Of a DNA stretch of 64,000 bases, positions 1 to 12,010 are shown one piece after another. This stretch comes from Daedaleopsis sinensis (lineage: Eukaryota > Basidiomycota > Agaricomycetes > Polyporales > Polyporaceae). A program made the position numbers and the translations under genes. Where the stretch lies: assembly GCA_033807695.1 (NCBI GenBank), contig CM066303.1, positions 3,162,001-3,226,000 on the forward strand, given 5' to 3'. The first letter of the stretch is position 1, and every line of letters begins with the position of its first letter. The notes beneath the pieces are model-generated. The model saw only the letters and a program-made list of their open reading frames with translations, was not told the DNA's origin and did no database searches.

Positions 1-660
1 TGACTCCATCTCGACGCACCTACCTCGATCTCCACGCTGTTACACCCTTCCCGCTATTCGCCTCGCTGTATCCTCAAGTTCCCATGACATCACATAGACT
101 CGTCCGGTCTTCAACAGATTGACGGCTTTTCGTTCCAGGCTCCTCTGACTTACGAACATCTCATGCATCCATCTTTATTCCTGAATATGTTCGCGCTCGT
201 ACCTAGCTCTCGACAGTTCCAACAACCAGCCGACTTTCCGCATTGTCCATGTCTTCAACAGACCGACGGCTTCCCCGTGTATCGAACCTGCTCCTGCTCG
301 CTCCATACTCTCCTCAATTCGGTCCCGGTTACCGGTGACTTCGCACATCTATCTTGGTCTCCTCCCCTTTTCATCGTTCGATTTCCCTCTCGACACCAAT
401 TCCCCGCTCGACTTCCCGCTCTCGACATCCAGTCCGCTCACCAAGGTTCCTCAACTCAACGCTCTCGCATCTCCAAACCGGCCTGGTCCCGGGAGTGTAA
501 GTCAGTGACAGTCTTCTACACCGAGCTCGTGAACTCACACCTCAGTGCGTTGTGTAGCTTCCCATCCATCACGTACCGTGCACCGCAGCAGAGCTACCGA
601 GGATTTGCACCCGTCTGTGATAGGTACTGCTACAGTGTTTTGACCTGCGATAGTGAGTCA
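1..660. repeat. Module A, copy 1 (CT-rich segmental repeat)
   Basis: This pyrimidine-rich stretch recurs at about 11,390-12,010, 21,725-22,310, 46,101-46,820 and 58,061-58,760. The phrase cttcaacagaccgacggctt and the preceding anchor near 41 mark each copy. A plausible intron, starting gtaagtcagtgac and ending in cag about 50 nt later, lies near 496-543 and is kept in the other copies, so part of this may once have been exonic. Frames differ between copies and I recognise no product. Confidence 0.6.
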
Positions 661-1440
661 GCTTTCTGAAATGCACATTAGTGAGAGGCTCACCGCATAC
701 GACACCATGGCGCTCCGACAGGGCATGTTCTCGGGGCTGCCACTGAGAAGAGTGCTGTCGCTACTCGTGGCGGCTCCAGTCGCTCCGTAGCGCCGTCTCC
801 GAGTGCGTCGCAGCGCCCGTGTGCTCCGCAAGTACACGCTCCCCCAATAGTGCAACAGCGCAGGGGTGGACGGCAGTCTCAGCGCAGCCCGTTGGCGTCG
901 ATGATGTCCTGGATGTGATACGCAGGGCTCGGCTACACGCTCGCCAACTCCAGGTTCACGAACCTGAGTAACAGCAAGGACACCGGCCTCGCGCGCATCC
1001 GAGTCAACCACCTGCTCGCGCTCTGGGAGCAAAGGGAAGACGCACCTCGCATCCGTGTCGGACTAGCAGCTTCACATCCGGCGAGCAGCCCGCTTCTCCC
1101 TGCCTCGAGCCCGATTCGCGACCGCAGCCCACAGAAACCCGTCCGACCGGACGCTGGCGGACATCGAGCACGCCGATGATGGACCCGCTCCACGAGAAGA
1201 GGCAGAAGAAGCCCGAGCCTCCGGCGCCAACGGTGACGACGGTGACCGCTTCGACGGAGGCCGGGACCAAAACGTGGGGCAGGGAGCTTTCGGACGAACC
1301 GATATCGGTATCCGAGTCCAGCTACGAGGACGAGGCGGAGTGGCGAGGGACACGTCACTGCTCGCATGAGATTGGGACAGAAATGGCGGCGTCGAGGTGG
1401 AGTGTTTGCGAGGCCTCGCAAGCATCGGGGTCAGTGACCT
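661..1440. repeat. Module B, copy 1
   Basis: Homologous to 12,011-12,800, 22,311-23,110, 46,821-47,160 (short) and 58,761-59,099 (cut by a LINE). Shared landmarks are a gtggcggctcc motif, a gtctccgagcc-gtcgcag motif and a gacgcacctcgc-tccgtgt motif. Several overlapping open frames exist on both strands but none is conserved across the copies, so I call no gene. Confidence 0.55.
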
Positions 1441-1709
1441 GTATTACCATAGAGCACAAGCCGGCATTGTGTATACTAGATCTTCAGCAGGAACGCGCTG
1501 CGCGAGGCATCCTGGGCAAGTCGAAATTCGCGGCTAAACTGCTCACCGCGATCTCGCGCGAGCGCACCCCAAGGCAGGCAGACGCAGATGTGCCGCTCAC
1601 CGCTCCGGAGGGGTCCGCAGGGCGGTATTGCATCCTACACTTTCCCTTGCCGGGTCGTGTGCAAGTCTGCGAGAAGATGAAGATGAGCGCATCGCACGTC
1701 ATGCACGGC

Positions 1710-1753
1710 GGCGCATCCTGCACATCTCATCCTCGATATGTGCAGGACGCGCC
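1710..1753. repeat. Inverted repeat (hairpin), module C copy 1
   Basis: Two 16-nt arms (1,710-1,725 and 1,738-1,753) around a 12-nt spacer, complementary except for one T-to-C change in the right arm. A near-identical element is found in every module C copy. Confidence 0.75.
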
Positions 1754-3861
1754 TCCGGCCCGGTCTCTGCTCGTACCCAACGGCATTGGTCCCTGAGTAG
1801 TGACACTGCGCGCAGGCAGAACGCTCGCGCGGAGGTGGATGAGCGCGTGGGGTTGTACGCGTACCTCGGGCGTTGTCCTGTCGCGTCGACGACCCGCGGT
1901 ACCTGCGGCCGACACATTTGGTGTCCATTCCCGGATCAGTCTTGCGCAGATCTTCGTGAGCCTCAGAATGCGCGCACCGCACGCGCGGTCTTCTGGATGG
2001 CGGCGCGTCTTGCACGTCTCAGCACGAAATGCGCAGGATGTGCCTGCCAATGCAGGGTCTGGGCTCGTACACGTACCTGTCGACTTTGTCGCGCTTGTCC
2101 AATGTCCAGATGGATATCACGTTGAGTTACCCAAAGATACCGCGACCACTGCCGTGTACGTTTTGTGAGTACGGGGGAGTGCACAGGTTTTCGATGGGGG
2201 CTCTAGGCGGAGTGCAAGCCAGGTCTGCGCGCACCCGGCGCGACGCGTTCAAGCCGAGACGAGTGGGGTGTGCCACCGGGGAGTGTGCCTCGTACCTGTA
2301 GGCTCTGTCGCGTGCGGCCTGTGTCCAGAGGAATATGGTATTGAGCTCCACAGGGATCGCGAAAACGCTGATGCGCATGACACGCGTGCAGCACGCGTGA
2401 GCATAATATATGGAGAGGTGAGGAATGACGCGCGTTGAGGACACGCCGATGGGTTGGATGCGTACGGCACGCGAGCTTGGGTACGTCGCGGACGCGTTCA
2501 AGCGCATGGAGCGTGTCTGACACGCGCACGGTGAGGGGATTAGTTGACTTCAGAGGAGCTGGAGGACGAGTTCATGCGCACGGAGCACACCCGACAGCTG
2601 TTTTCGTGCGCTTTCTCCTAATCAAGCTTCAAGGTCTATGTAAAGCTAATGCAAGGATAAAAACTCACTGAGCCCCATGTACACTATACGTCCCTCGTTC
2701 GCTGCCATTCCGGCAGAACCCGGCCGGCCGGACAGACACTGACGGACATCGAGGACGGACCCGCTCGACGAGAAGGGACGGAAGAAGCTCCAGACTCGGC
2801 AGACGGTGACGGGGGCGATGTGAAAGCCGAGGTAGATGTGTGTGGGGCAGGGAGCTGTCAGACGACACGCTATCGGTATCCTAGTCCAGCGAGTCGACGT
2901 AGGCAAGGAGGAGCGGCGGGGGGAACGTCGTATGAGGTTGAGACGGAAATGGCAGCGTCGAGGTGGGGTGGTTGCGGCGGCTCGCAAGCGTCTTGCTCAG
3001 AGCACATGTATGTATTATAATATAGCGCAAGGTAGTCTACACACCGCGATCCCACGCGATCTCGGGCGAGCGCACCCCAAGGCTGGCCGATGCGGATGTG
3101 CCGCTCGCCGTTCGGGAGTACAGGGCCTGTGTGTCGCTTCGTGTCGATGAGCAGCCTCGGGCCTGGTGAGATGAGGGGCGTGAGCGCATGTTGTCGAACA
3201 CCACATTCATGTACTTAGCCGTGGTCGTCCATACGAGTCGCGACATTGACCTTCGGCCTTCTTCCTCCTCCTCCGTCTTCCCTCCTCAGTCATGCGCCGC
3301 CACGCACTGCAGTGCTCGACGGGACCTCGTCGGCATACGGTGCTACGGAGCGTGCGTCTCCCGGCGCCATCTCGAAGGCGCATGCCATGTCAGCGTCCAG
3401 ACAGCCCATCCCGACACACCCGTTGCGCTGCACTGAGTGCGTTATGCACTTGTGAGGATGCGCACGCACCTTCTGTGCGACAATCAAATCCGCACGAGTT
3501 ATATATTTGGTACGAGCTCTCAGCTGCCGGATGACATGCTTGGGCCCTGCGTACCTGCGTACGGGAAGGCAGACCTGGCAGGGTGTCGTATCTTGCCCAT
3601 TTCGCAGAGGAACCGGAGATGGAGATGGACATGATCCGCCTCCTGGACCGCGTTCGAGCGAAGAGCCTGTACATGCGTATGGCCGTGTCGCGAGCCGTGA
3701 AGGATGTGGTTCTCTTGACGGCGATCTCCTGGTGCTTGCGTACGGTACCCTATTCCGAGTCCGAGTGTGGCCCCGCCGACGTATCCGGGTCCGTTTCCGG
3801 ATAAGTTATGCAAGTCTGTGAAGCCTAAAATGAGCGCACGCACGTCCTGCCGGTGCATGGC

Positions 3862-3905
3862 GGCGCATCCCGCACATCTCATCCTCGATATGTGCAGGAT
3901 GCGCC
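3862..3905. repeat. Inverted repeat (hairpin), module C copy 1, second site
   Basis: Arms at 3,862-3,877 and 3,890-3,905 are complementary except at one base. Arm and spacer lengths match the element at 1,710. A weaker related palindrome follows at about 4,185-4,235. Confidence 0.7.
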
Positions 3906-4810
3906 CCGACCTGTGCTCGTACCTATCGGGTTTCGCTCCTGGTGTTGAGCGCAGCCGAGCCCGTGCGGATAGTGTACAAGCAAATGGTGTCGCATCGCGC
4001 ACCGTGACGGATATGTCGAGCGTTGTCCTGTCGCGACGACGATCCCCTGGTGATCCACACAAGTGCGGTACCTGGCACCGATGCATTTGGCGTCGGATTT
4101 CGGATCCCGGGTCGGTCCTGCGCAAGTCGACGCGAAGCTCAAAATGAGGCCAATCGCACGCGGGCGATTTTCCGCATGCAGCGCATCTGCACATATCACC
4201 CTGAGGACGAGATGTGCAGGATGTGCTTGCGGGGTGTGTATTCGCACTCGTACCTGTTAGCCTGTCGCGGTCGGCCGGTGTCCCGAGGGATACAATATCC
4301 AGTTCCCTAGGCACCACAAAGACCGTGCCAGCGCGCGTTTTGGGAGCGCGCGGAGATTCAACGGGGTTTCTGGCAGCGTGCAAGACAGGTCTGTGAGCAC
4401 CAGACGAGGTCACGACGAGATGAGCAGGATGCGCTTGCGGGGTCTGTGTTCGTACACGTACCTCTGGGCTTTCTCGCGTTCGGCTGGTGTCCAAATGGGT
4501 ATGATGCTGAGTTACGCAGGGATCGCGAAAACGCTGATGCGCATGACACGCGTGCAGCACGCGTTCTGAGAGCACGCGTGAGCATGCGGAGGGGGGAGGG
4601 AATGACGCGCGTTGAAGACACCCCGATGGGTTGGATGCGTACGGCACGCGAGCTTGGGTACGTCGCGGATCCGTTCAGGCGCATGGAGCGCGTATGAAAC
4701 GCGCCCGGCGAGGGGGTTTGTTCACTTCCAGGGAGCCGGGGGAAGAGTTCATGCGCACGGAGCGCATTCAACAACTGTGCCTGGCGGTGTGCATGCGCGC
4801 ATCATGATTC

Positions 4811-7800
4811 ATACGTGTGCGCTTTCTCCTGTTCAAGATGTAACGTGTATGTGCAGCGAATGCAAGAGCACGGACTCACTGAACCGGACCACACCCACAC
4901 TGTGTGTCCCTCGTTCGCTCAGGCCATTCCGGAAGGTTCATCTACGTCCTTTCTCCGAGGGCGCGGCCCGGGGACAGGCAGGGGAAAGTGCGAGGGGACG
5001 CCCAGGGAGCGGTGCACAAAAGCCGGGGGGTCGACGGGCACCAGTCGGCCACAGACTCGGAGGGAGGGAGTGCAGGAGAGGATGCATGCGGCGGCGGCGG
5101 ACACGGCTGCAGGGAGCACGCGAGAGCGCCCGATGTGCGTCATCGACTCTGCCGCAAGCGCCGAACAGGATTAACGGCGCCTACAGACTGCTCCTCCTCC
5201 ATCTTCGTCTCTGACTCTCTGTGTCGTCTCTATCCTTGCGTCTCCTCCCTATCAGGCTGCAATTTCTACTTCCCTGCTTATAACGACCGCTTGTGCTTGC
5301 CTCTCACTGCACTCGCCCTTGCCCTTGCCCTCGCCCTTCCCGACTCACCCGACTCCCTCGGCGCGTCTCTCTTGCGGCTACTAACCCTATGCGCATTGCC
5401 CCCGCTTTCCTGGAGACTACTGGAGTGCAACTGACGGTTTTCTGTGCCCATGCGCCAGGTAAGTGATATGTTTGCAGCCTCTACATTCACCCCACACATT
5501 GTGTACCTCGTCTATTGCTTCTCTCTGTGCCTGTATGCCTGTCCGTCCTGCCTAGTGTAATGTACTCTGGACGACTCTCCCATACTCCGTTCCGGACTCC
5601 GGGCCTCAGTAATCCTCTCTCCATGATTCGTATCTCTGACACCCGTGAATATCTAGCTCGCTCCCTCGCTGGCAACACGCGCAAGACCCTAGCAGCCCTC
5701 GCAAACAAGAGCCCCCATCCGCTCGTGACCACCTCATTCTTATCAGGCTCACTTCGAATCTATTACCATCGAGTACGGTAAGTTCGACCCCTCCCCACAA
5801 CTCGTCCCAGCTCAACCACATCCCGTACTGAGTTCACTGTGTGCAGATATCGATTCCGAGTTTTACCATCAATGACGTCTCCATCGTGTGCGACATCTGG
5901 TCACATCGCCGGCCTCCGAGCAATCCGACACATCCTGTTCTCCCTGCTCTCGGCTGCCACCCATCTTGCGCCTGAGCACAAACTCTACGCACGGCTCTCG
6001 CGGCGATCTTCACCTCGCCCTGTCCAAGTTCCTCGACGTCTCATGCATCATGGTCCAACACTCTGCTGGCGGACCTCACCTTAGACTCGCGCCCTTACTT
6101 GCAACTCGCTCTAGGACTCGCGTTCGCCGCAAAGGAGAACCCCAATGCGCTCGTGCACACCTCGTACCTGCGCTCCTGTGAAGTATGGTTTCTTTCTGCT
6201 CCTCGCAGAACTCTATCCCGCCTGTGAGTCACCTCCTTCTACTTTCGTGCTACGCTGCAAACATCTTATCGTCCTCACCAGGTCTGCTAAGGACTTGAGT
6301 ACATCTCGTCCGTCCTCTCGCCAGCACGTCTCTATCTCTCGCCTGTATCGATCAGGAGCCGACCCCGCCTATCCTGCTCGTCTTTCTGGATACCATGTCT
6401 CCGTCAAGTCCATCGTATATGTCAAGCACGTTATGCTTGAGACGCCTACGACGCCTTCAAGTGGTGCACTCTACGAACATCGTGCCTAGTCCGAACTGTC
6501 GACCTTTCCGACCTTCCGGTGACCCTGTACTGTCGATTCGCGCTACTTATCATCTGGAGTCATCGAAGGATCCAGCCTCTCGACCTCTGCGAGGCGTTCC
6601 GGGCGAGACGAGTGAGGCGTCGGTGATCCCTCCCCTAAATCAGTATCCCCCGGACGTCTCCGACGACGCATGTTGTGATGGAGGGTTCTCGTCGGGGAAG
6701 CCTCTGGCTACGAATCACGTCGATGTTTTGAGAACATCGCCATGAAGGCGATGTGCATGTACCGCGCGCTGTTACCTCTATCTCGTGGGCGGGTCGATTG
6801 ATCGACCCGTGTCCTATCTACAGGTGTTCAACGAGGCGCGAGTATGTCGCCGGCGCACGCGACTCGCATACAGGACAATTCGAGACATTGCACGCATCAC
6901 ACACGTCCCGCTCTCTCATGGCGACTACATTCAAGACTCGAAAACGCCAATGGCCTCGGAGGTCGTCACGGCGCTCGCGCGCTGCTCTCAGCACAGGCAG
7001 ACGATCCTCCTGTCCGAGTCTGTGTCTATTTCCCGATAGCCCATGGTCCGACACACGATCCAAATGACCGCTGCCCGCCAGAGGCCCCCACATGTCGTAG
7101 ATCGGACCAGGATGACACCGTCTTCTCCAGAACTACCTCCACGTAAGTGCCCCCACCACGATTCTGTCAGTCAGACTGCGCAAAGCATGTTAATGTTCCC
7201 TGCGCAGGTCGCGCACGCACCGTGTTCGAGGATATCGTTGATGGTTGTCCATACACGGTGAGTATCTTAGATACACACCCTCTCGCACTACAATACGACT
7301 GCTGACAGTGTCTGTAGCGGACGCGCACAGTGCGCCCTGCCTGCGACACTGCGACACAAATTTTGACGAGTCACTATGTCGCCATTGCCTCATCGGGTGT
7401 CCCCAATCTCTACTACCACGCGACCACGGCTGCGGTAGGACCCACGTGTTGTGTGCGAAAGAAAACGCGACCGCACGATATCTAGACGCAGGGCTCATGG
7501 TGGCTCATGATCTCTACAGAACACGTGGAGCACACTCATCTCATGGCTGCAAACGACGACGACGCGGACTCTCACTACAGTCGTCCGTCTCGTTCTAGCA
7601 CAGGGTACGACAAGACGGCCGAGCGCGAGTGTCGCTGATTGTCGCCGCTACTGTTGCAGAAGCTCATGCAGAATCACACTGCGGGTAGTTCAGCATGCAT
7701 GCGAGTACCGAGCAGTTGTCTGCTCTATCCACGATGTCTTGGCGGTGCATTTGACCGCAAGTATGTCTTCTCATCGAGGTTCCGACATCGCTCAGACCCC

Positions 7801-8230
7801 GCCGATTTCAGCGAGGAGCCGGGACTTTCGAGTCCACTTGGATGACAGCAGGTCCTGAGCGATGTTGAGTACGACCGCACCAGCTCGCACGGCTACGATG
7901 GCTGTATCTGAACTGCTTTCAACTTGTACGTATATGCGCACTGCCCAGCCGCATTCACACCGGCCGAGCGTTCGACACCGGATCTAAGTCGCTTGCTCAG
8001 CGTCGAGGGAGACAATATGTGCACACTCGATCGCGGTGTGACGAATGGGGGGATAGCGGATGGACATGTCTTATAAATCGATAGCGATGTATGTATGCAT
8101 GACGCACCTTACAAGATGCTGGCTGATGAGAGTCTGTCATGGGCGACACAGACGACACAGGGCGTCCTGTGTCGGACTCTAATAATAGATATTCGTGAGA
8201 AGGTTTGACAGGTCTGAGGGTCTTCTTCAG
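4811..8230 (+). pseudogene. Modules D-F, copy 1: decayed multi-exon locus upstream of DUF6535
   Basis: No long conserved frame survives, but good intron borders are shared with other copies: 5,778-5,846 (69 nt), 6,224-6,281 (58 nt), 7,143-7,207 (65 nt) and 7,258-7,317 (60 nt), each GT-AG. The segment just before 6,224 has an open frame with protein-like composition (about 6,045-6,223). Homologues lie at 14,801-18,400, 25,151-26,300 (partial), 34,761-38,456, 40,341-42,800 and about 51,141-52,690. In copy 2 the donor matching 5,778 has changed from GGTAAG to GCTAAG, which suggests decay. I do not recognise the original protein. Positions 4,820-6,735 are nearly identical to 34,779-36,694. Confidence 0.45.
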
Positions 8231-8340
8231 TCCTCGTGGTGATTCAGAGCACGCAGGAGCCTGCTCGGTGCGCGCACCTGGCGTATGCACTCTTCCCCCT
8301 TCCTCCACCATCCCCAGCAGGCCCCTGCTCACTCTCCCAT

Positions 8341-10852
8341 ATGTCAGACGCAGATCGTGTACCACTGCAATCTGAAACAGCAGCAGTCTCCGCTGCATCT
8401 CCGGAGCAGAACCATGAATCGGGACCTGTTCGTGAGAACGCACATGGTGAAGGCAGCGGTGCTACACTCGTATGTCGCAGTCCCATAGTCTCTAGTCTCT
8501 GCGGTGATATCGGCTGAGTGAGATGTGGATAGGATGCAGAGCCTATCGTATCAGAGCCACTGCCGCACTTCCTACGTTACTGCTACATACCGAGCGTGGA
8601 GGTATGAGTTGCCTGTTCATCATTGGTTACTTGTAAGATCCTCATCGAGCACAGAGACGATGGTACGAGCGGCAGAAGACTTTATTCACCGAAGAGGAGA
8701 AGGCCGAATCACAGAAGGAAATCGCGGAGATTATGAAGCAGTACAGCGATGACATGGTCAAGCGTTGGAAGGAGGAGATGGACACACTACTCGTATACGT
8801 GCGTGACTCGTACCTCCATGATGTCGCAACCACCATTCGAGCTTCTCGAAAACAGGCCGGCCTGTTCTCTGCTGTCCTCACAGCGTTTAACGTGCAATCA
8901 TACCTACTCCTCACTCCACCGCCTCCAGATCCCGTTCTCGCTGCCCTCCAGCAAATATCGCTACAGCTCAACAGCTTCTCAATCAATCCTCCCCTCGTGA
9001 ACACGACACAGCCTGCTAGCCCCTTGACGACTGCTCCCTCTCCCGCTCCCGAACGCTGGGCCGTGGTCCTGAATGTGCTGTGGTTTTCGAGTCTCATCTT
9101 CAGCCTGTCCGCGGCGTCAGTTGCCATCATGGTCAAGCAATGGCTGGCCGAGTACAGCACCGGTATATCAGGATCCTCCCCTCATATCGCACGGATTCGG
9201 CAGCATCGGCTGAACAGCCTCAGGAGGTGGAGGGTTGCTGAGATCATCGGTGTTCTACCTGTTCTCCTGCAAATCGCCTTGTCCCTGTTCTTTGCCGGCA
9301 TGCTCGTCCTATTGTGGCATCTCAATCATACTGTCGCCATCGTTGCAACCATCCTGATTGGAGCACTATTCGTTGTCACACTCGTCACAATCGCCCTGCC
9401 AGCCCTTAGCCGTAACTGCTGCTATATTTCGCCACCCGCTATTGGATTTGCTTTGGCGGTGCTGCCTCTTGCTGATACTTTATCTAGGTTGTCTTTGAAA
9501 GTTTATCGTAAACTACCATACGGTCACTGGGCAGAGCAAGCGGCCTTCAAGGTGCACGAATATTTGGCCTTTCTTGCAGCGTTTACCATACGCGGAAAGG
9601 AGCTCCAGGCCGTTTCAGACGACCACGGGAAACTCGATGCTGATATGGCTACCACGGCATTCACCACCACGCTGGACCCTCGCAATATCACCGCCGCTAT
9701 GCCCATTGTCACGATGCTGAATCTCATCCACGCCTCTCGTTACTTCTCGCAAATCAAGGCTGAACTGACGCGGCACCAGCTTGGGTGGGACTACGCCTTC
9801 GACCAAGCACCCTGCCGTGTATTATCTAGCGTACTCTTGATGAGGACCACTACCGTCAAGGACTACATGCAGGACGCAGAAGTAGGCAAATGGGCAGATC
9901 AGCTCGAACGGTCTCTACGAAATTACCCAGAACGCAATACAGGTCCATCCGACATCTGCATGGACCTCGTGAGTGTGGCTCAAGACATTAACGCCCAGCA
10001 TTCCGAGAAGCGAAATAAGTTTGACATTGTTTGTGATCTGTTTTTGTCGCTTCGACATGTCTTCCGTAACAATTCGGAGACATTGAGTGTGCAAGCCGTA
10101 AAGCGGGGTGAGCAGCAGCCAGAATCTTGATCACTACATCACGGAATAAGCTGACATGTGTGCCTTAGCCGCAGCTTTCGCAACACAGGTACGAGCTCAA
10201 ATTCAAGAGCGGCTTGAAGAAAACGATCCCGTAATTGTCTTCGCAGATGGATGGGCGGCCACCTTGCCGCCGTTGCTCTATGCCCTACATCATGCACCAA
10301 GCGATGAAGATTTTCTGCAGGTCTGGGTCCATCCGCGCTATGGACTTGAAGGGATTCTCCGTCTCTCTTTGCCCGCTACCAGGAGGATCGCATGGATTTG
10401 GTCTGGCATCATCCATGATCTTCGAGACATGCTGGTGACTGGTCGGAACGCGGACAGATTGCTCTTTGACGAGCTCAGAGAGGCATTGAACATCACGGAG
10501 GTGCACCACTTTTGGGATTTTGAGGCCAACAGATGGAGAACGGAGATCGAACGTTGTCAGGTACAGGTCAAGGATTGGATCTCCCGAGTAAAGCAGAATT
10601 TGACTTCGGTAAGAGTATTATGCTAGTAACTTCGACTCGCGGAGCTGACATGCAATTGATATACAGCCGCCTCCGTCACAGACTGTCCACCCCGTCTCTG
10701 ACCCAGATTCGGATGACGATGGAGCGGGGTGCTCTCCAACTCACCCCCACTCGGAGTCCATGGGCCCATCATGGCAGCAGCGGCATACCCGCGTATTCTC
10801 TCCCAGTCGTTTTAAGCTCTCCGACGCGCTGCCTCCTCAGCCTGTCCTCTAG
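8341..10852 (+). CDS. DUF6535 family membrane protein, copy 1 (six exons)
   Basis: Spliced model: exons 8341-8469, 8533-8601, 8655-8798, 8856-10107, 10169-10608 and 10667-10852, giving 739 aa. All introns are GT-AG, 53-63 nt, and all junctions keep frame in the paralogues at 18,566 and 43,007. The start is the first ATG of a conserved acidic N-terminus. Residues about 70-114 hold the charged segment ending in MDTLLVY, and intron 3 then joins it to AGLFSAVLTAF, the hallmark order of DUF6535. Predicted membrane segments are about 115-133, 183-207, 244-267 and 275-298, followed by CCYISP near 302. The long C-terminal part has no known domain that I recognise. The function of DUF6535 proteins is unknown; a membrane location is inferred. 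Intron 3 (57 nt) is free of stops and in frame, so an unspliced open frame also exists. Confidence 0.85.
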
Positions 10853-11389
10853 TCCCGCGGATCATGATCAGCCGCTTGTCAGACCAGCCCGCAGACGTCA
10901 CATACTCGCCTAGATCCCTCACTCGAATTCGCTTCACTGCTCTCTGCCTACCTGCCTCTGAGCGCACCACCTCCATGTCTAATCCTTCGCTCATCGCCGA
11001 TCCTCCCATCATCAAGTATGCATATCCTCCATACCTGTATGCCAACCGCCAACTCACTGACATCCAAGCACGACTAAACGCACCGCGGTGCATTCATGTC
11101 TTCGTCTCGGACGCTCCGTGCATGGTCCCTTCCAGCGGTCTTGTTCCCGATGGTGTACACACCAGTACCCCTCGGAAGAGAGCCCCACTCGCCGAATCTG
11201 CTCGGACTAAATCTACGCAGTACTCACCGTCTATCGATCCCGATATCTATCCCTCGTCGGCACAAGATGGCCGGAACGTATCAGCATATCAGGCCGACTC
11301 ACCATCAAAAACGCGTCCATGGCTAGTGGCTGCGCATGCTCCTCAAGGACGTGCTTGGGCCATCTCCTGCCGCCTCCTCAGGCTGTTCT
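10853..11389. repeat. Module H, copy 1 (3' flank of DUF6535 copy 1)
   Basis: Follows the DUF6535 stop codon and is homologous, at lower identity, to 20,990-21,724, 45,569-46,100 and 57,517-58,060. In copies 2 and 4 a short frame containing IAPRTVV is shared, which may be a decayed exon; copy 1 has lost it. No gene called. Confidence 0.45.
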
Positions 11390-12010
11390 ACCCACCTCGA
11401 ATCTATCTCGTCTCACCCGAATCTTAACGCTATCACACCCTGCTTCCTATCCTCCCCGCTGTGACTTCAAGCAATCATACCGACCCCGAGCGCCGTATAC
11501 GCGTCCCGTCTTCAACAGATCAACGGTGTCTCGCGGTGGTCGTTTCTCGCTTTTCTCGCTTTCGGAAATACCATGACCTCACCTTTTCCTTCGATATATT
11601 CGCGCTCGTACCTGTCTCACGACGGTTCCAACAACCGGCCTTTTTCCCTCGTTTTCTCCGTCTTCAACAGACCGACGGCTTCCCCGTGTCCCGAACATGT
11701 TCCGTTCGTACCGCACTCTCCATGCTCTCTCTTCCGTCTGGCTCCCACCATCGTCCATGTCTCTCTGTCCCTCTACTTTTTATACCCATACAGCGTTCAC
11801 TTTCCCACTCGTCACCTTCCCGCTCAACTTCCCGGTCTCGACGTCCGGTCCACTTACCGGCACTAACGTAGTACCTCAACACTCTCGCATCTCCGAACCC
11901 GACCTGGTCAGAATGTAAGTCAGTGACAGCCTACTATATTGAGCCCGTTCGCTCATACTTCAGGCCTCAGGGCTTTGTCTAACTGCCCGTCCACCTCGCA
12001 CCTCGCACCT
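11390..12010. repeat. Module A, copy 2
   Basis: Second copy of the CT-rich module, with the same anchor near 11,427, the same cttcaacagaccgacggctt phrase near 11,662 and the same gtaagtcagtgac donor-like site near 11,915. The spacing from copy 1 is about 11.4 kb. Confidence 0.6.

Larger units (their letters stand above)
1441..4810. repeat. Module C, copy 1: GC-rich sub-repeats with inverted repeats
   Basis: Diverged sub-repeats of roughly 200-330 bp are seen near 1,730, 2,020, 2,240, 3,620, 3,880, 4,210 and 4,430. Each carries a version of a catcctgcacat...atgtgcaggatgcgcc inverted repeat followed by a ctcgtacct motif and a gtcgcg-tcggccggtgtcc motif. The same arrangement recurs at 12,801-14,800, 23,111-25,150 and 33,300-34,760. 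Long open frames on the - strand here (one of 375 codons at 3,520-4,647) repeat internally and follow the sub-repeats. The minus strand may derive from a gene (see the ataxin-10-like relic at 14,079-14,310). Confidence 0.55.

Noticed and set aside
1700..4450. Possible CRISPR-like array, because of palindromic repeats
   Set aside because: Spacing is irregular (200-2,100 bp), the intervening sequence is itself repeated, and the host is a fungus.
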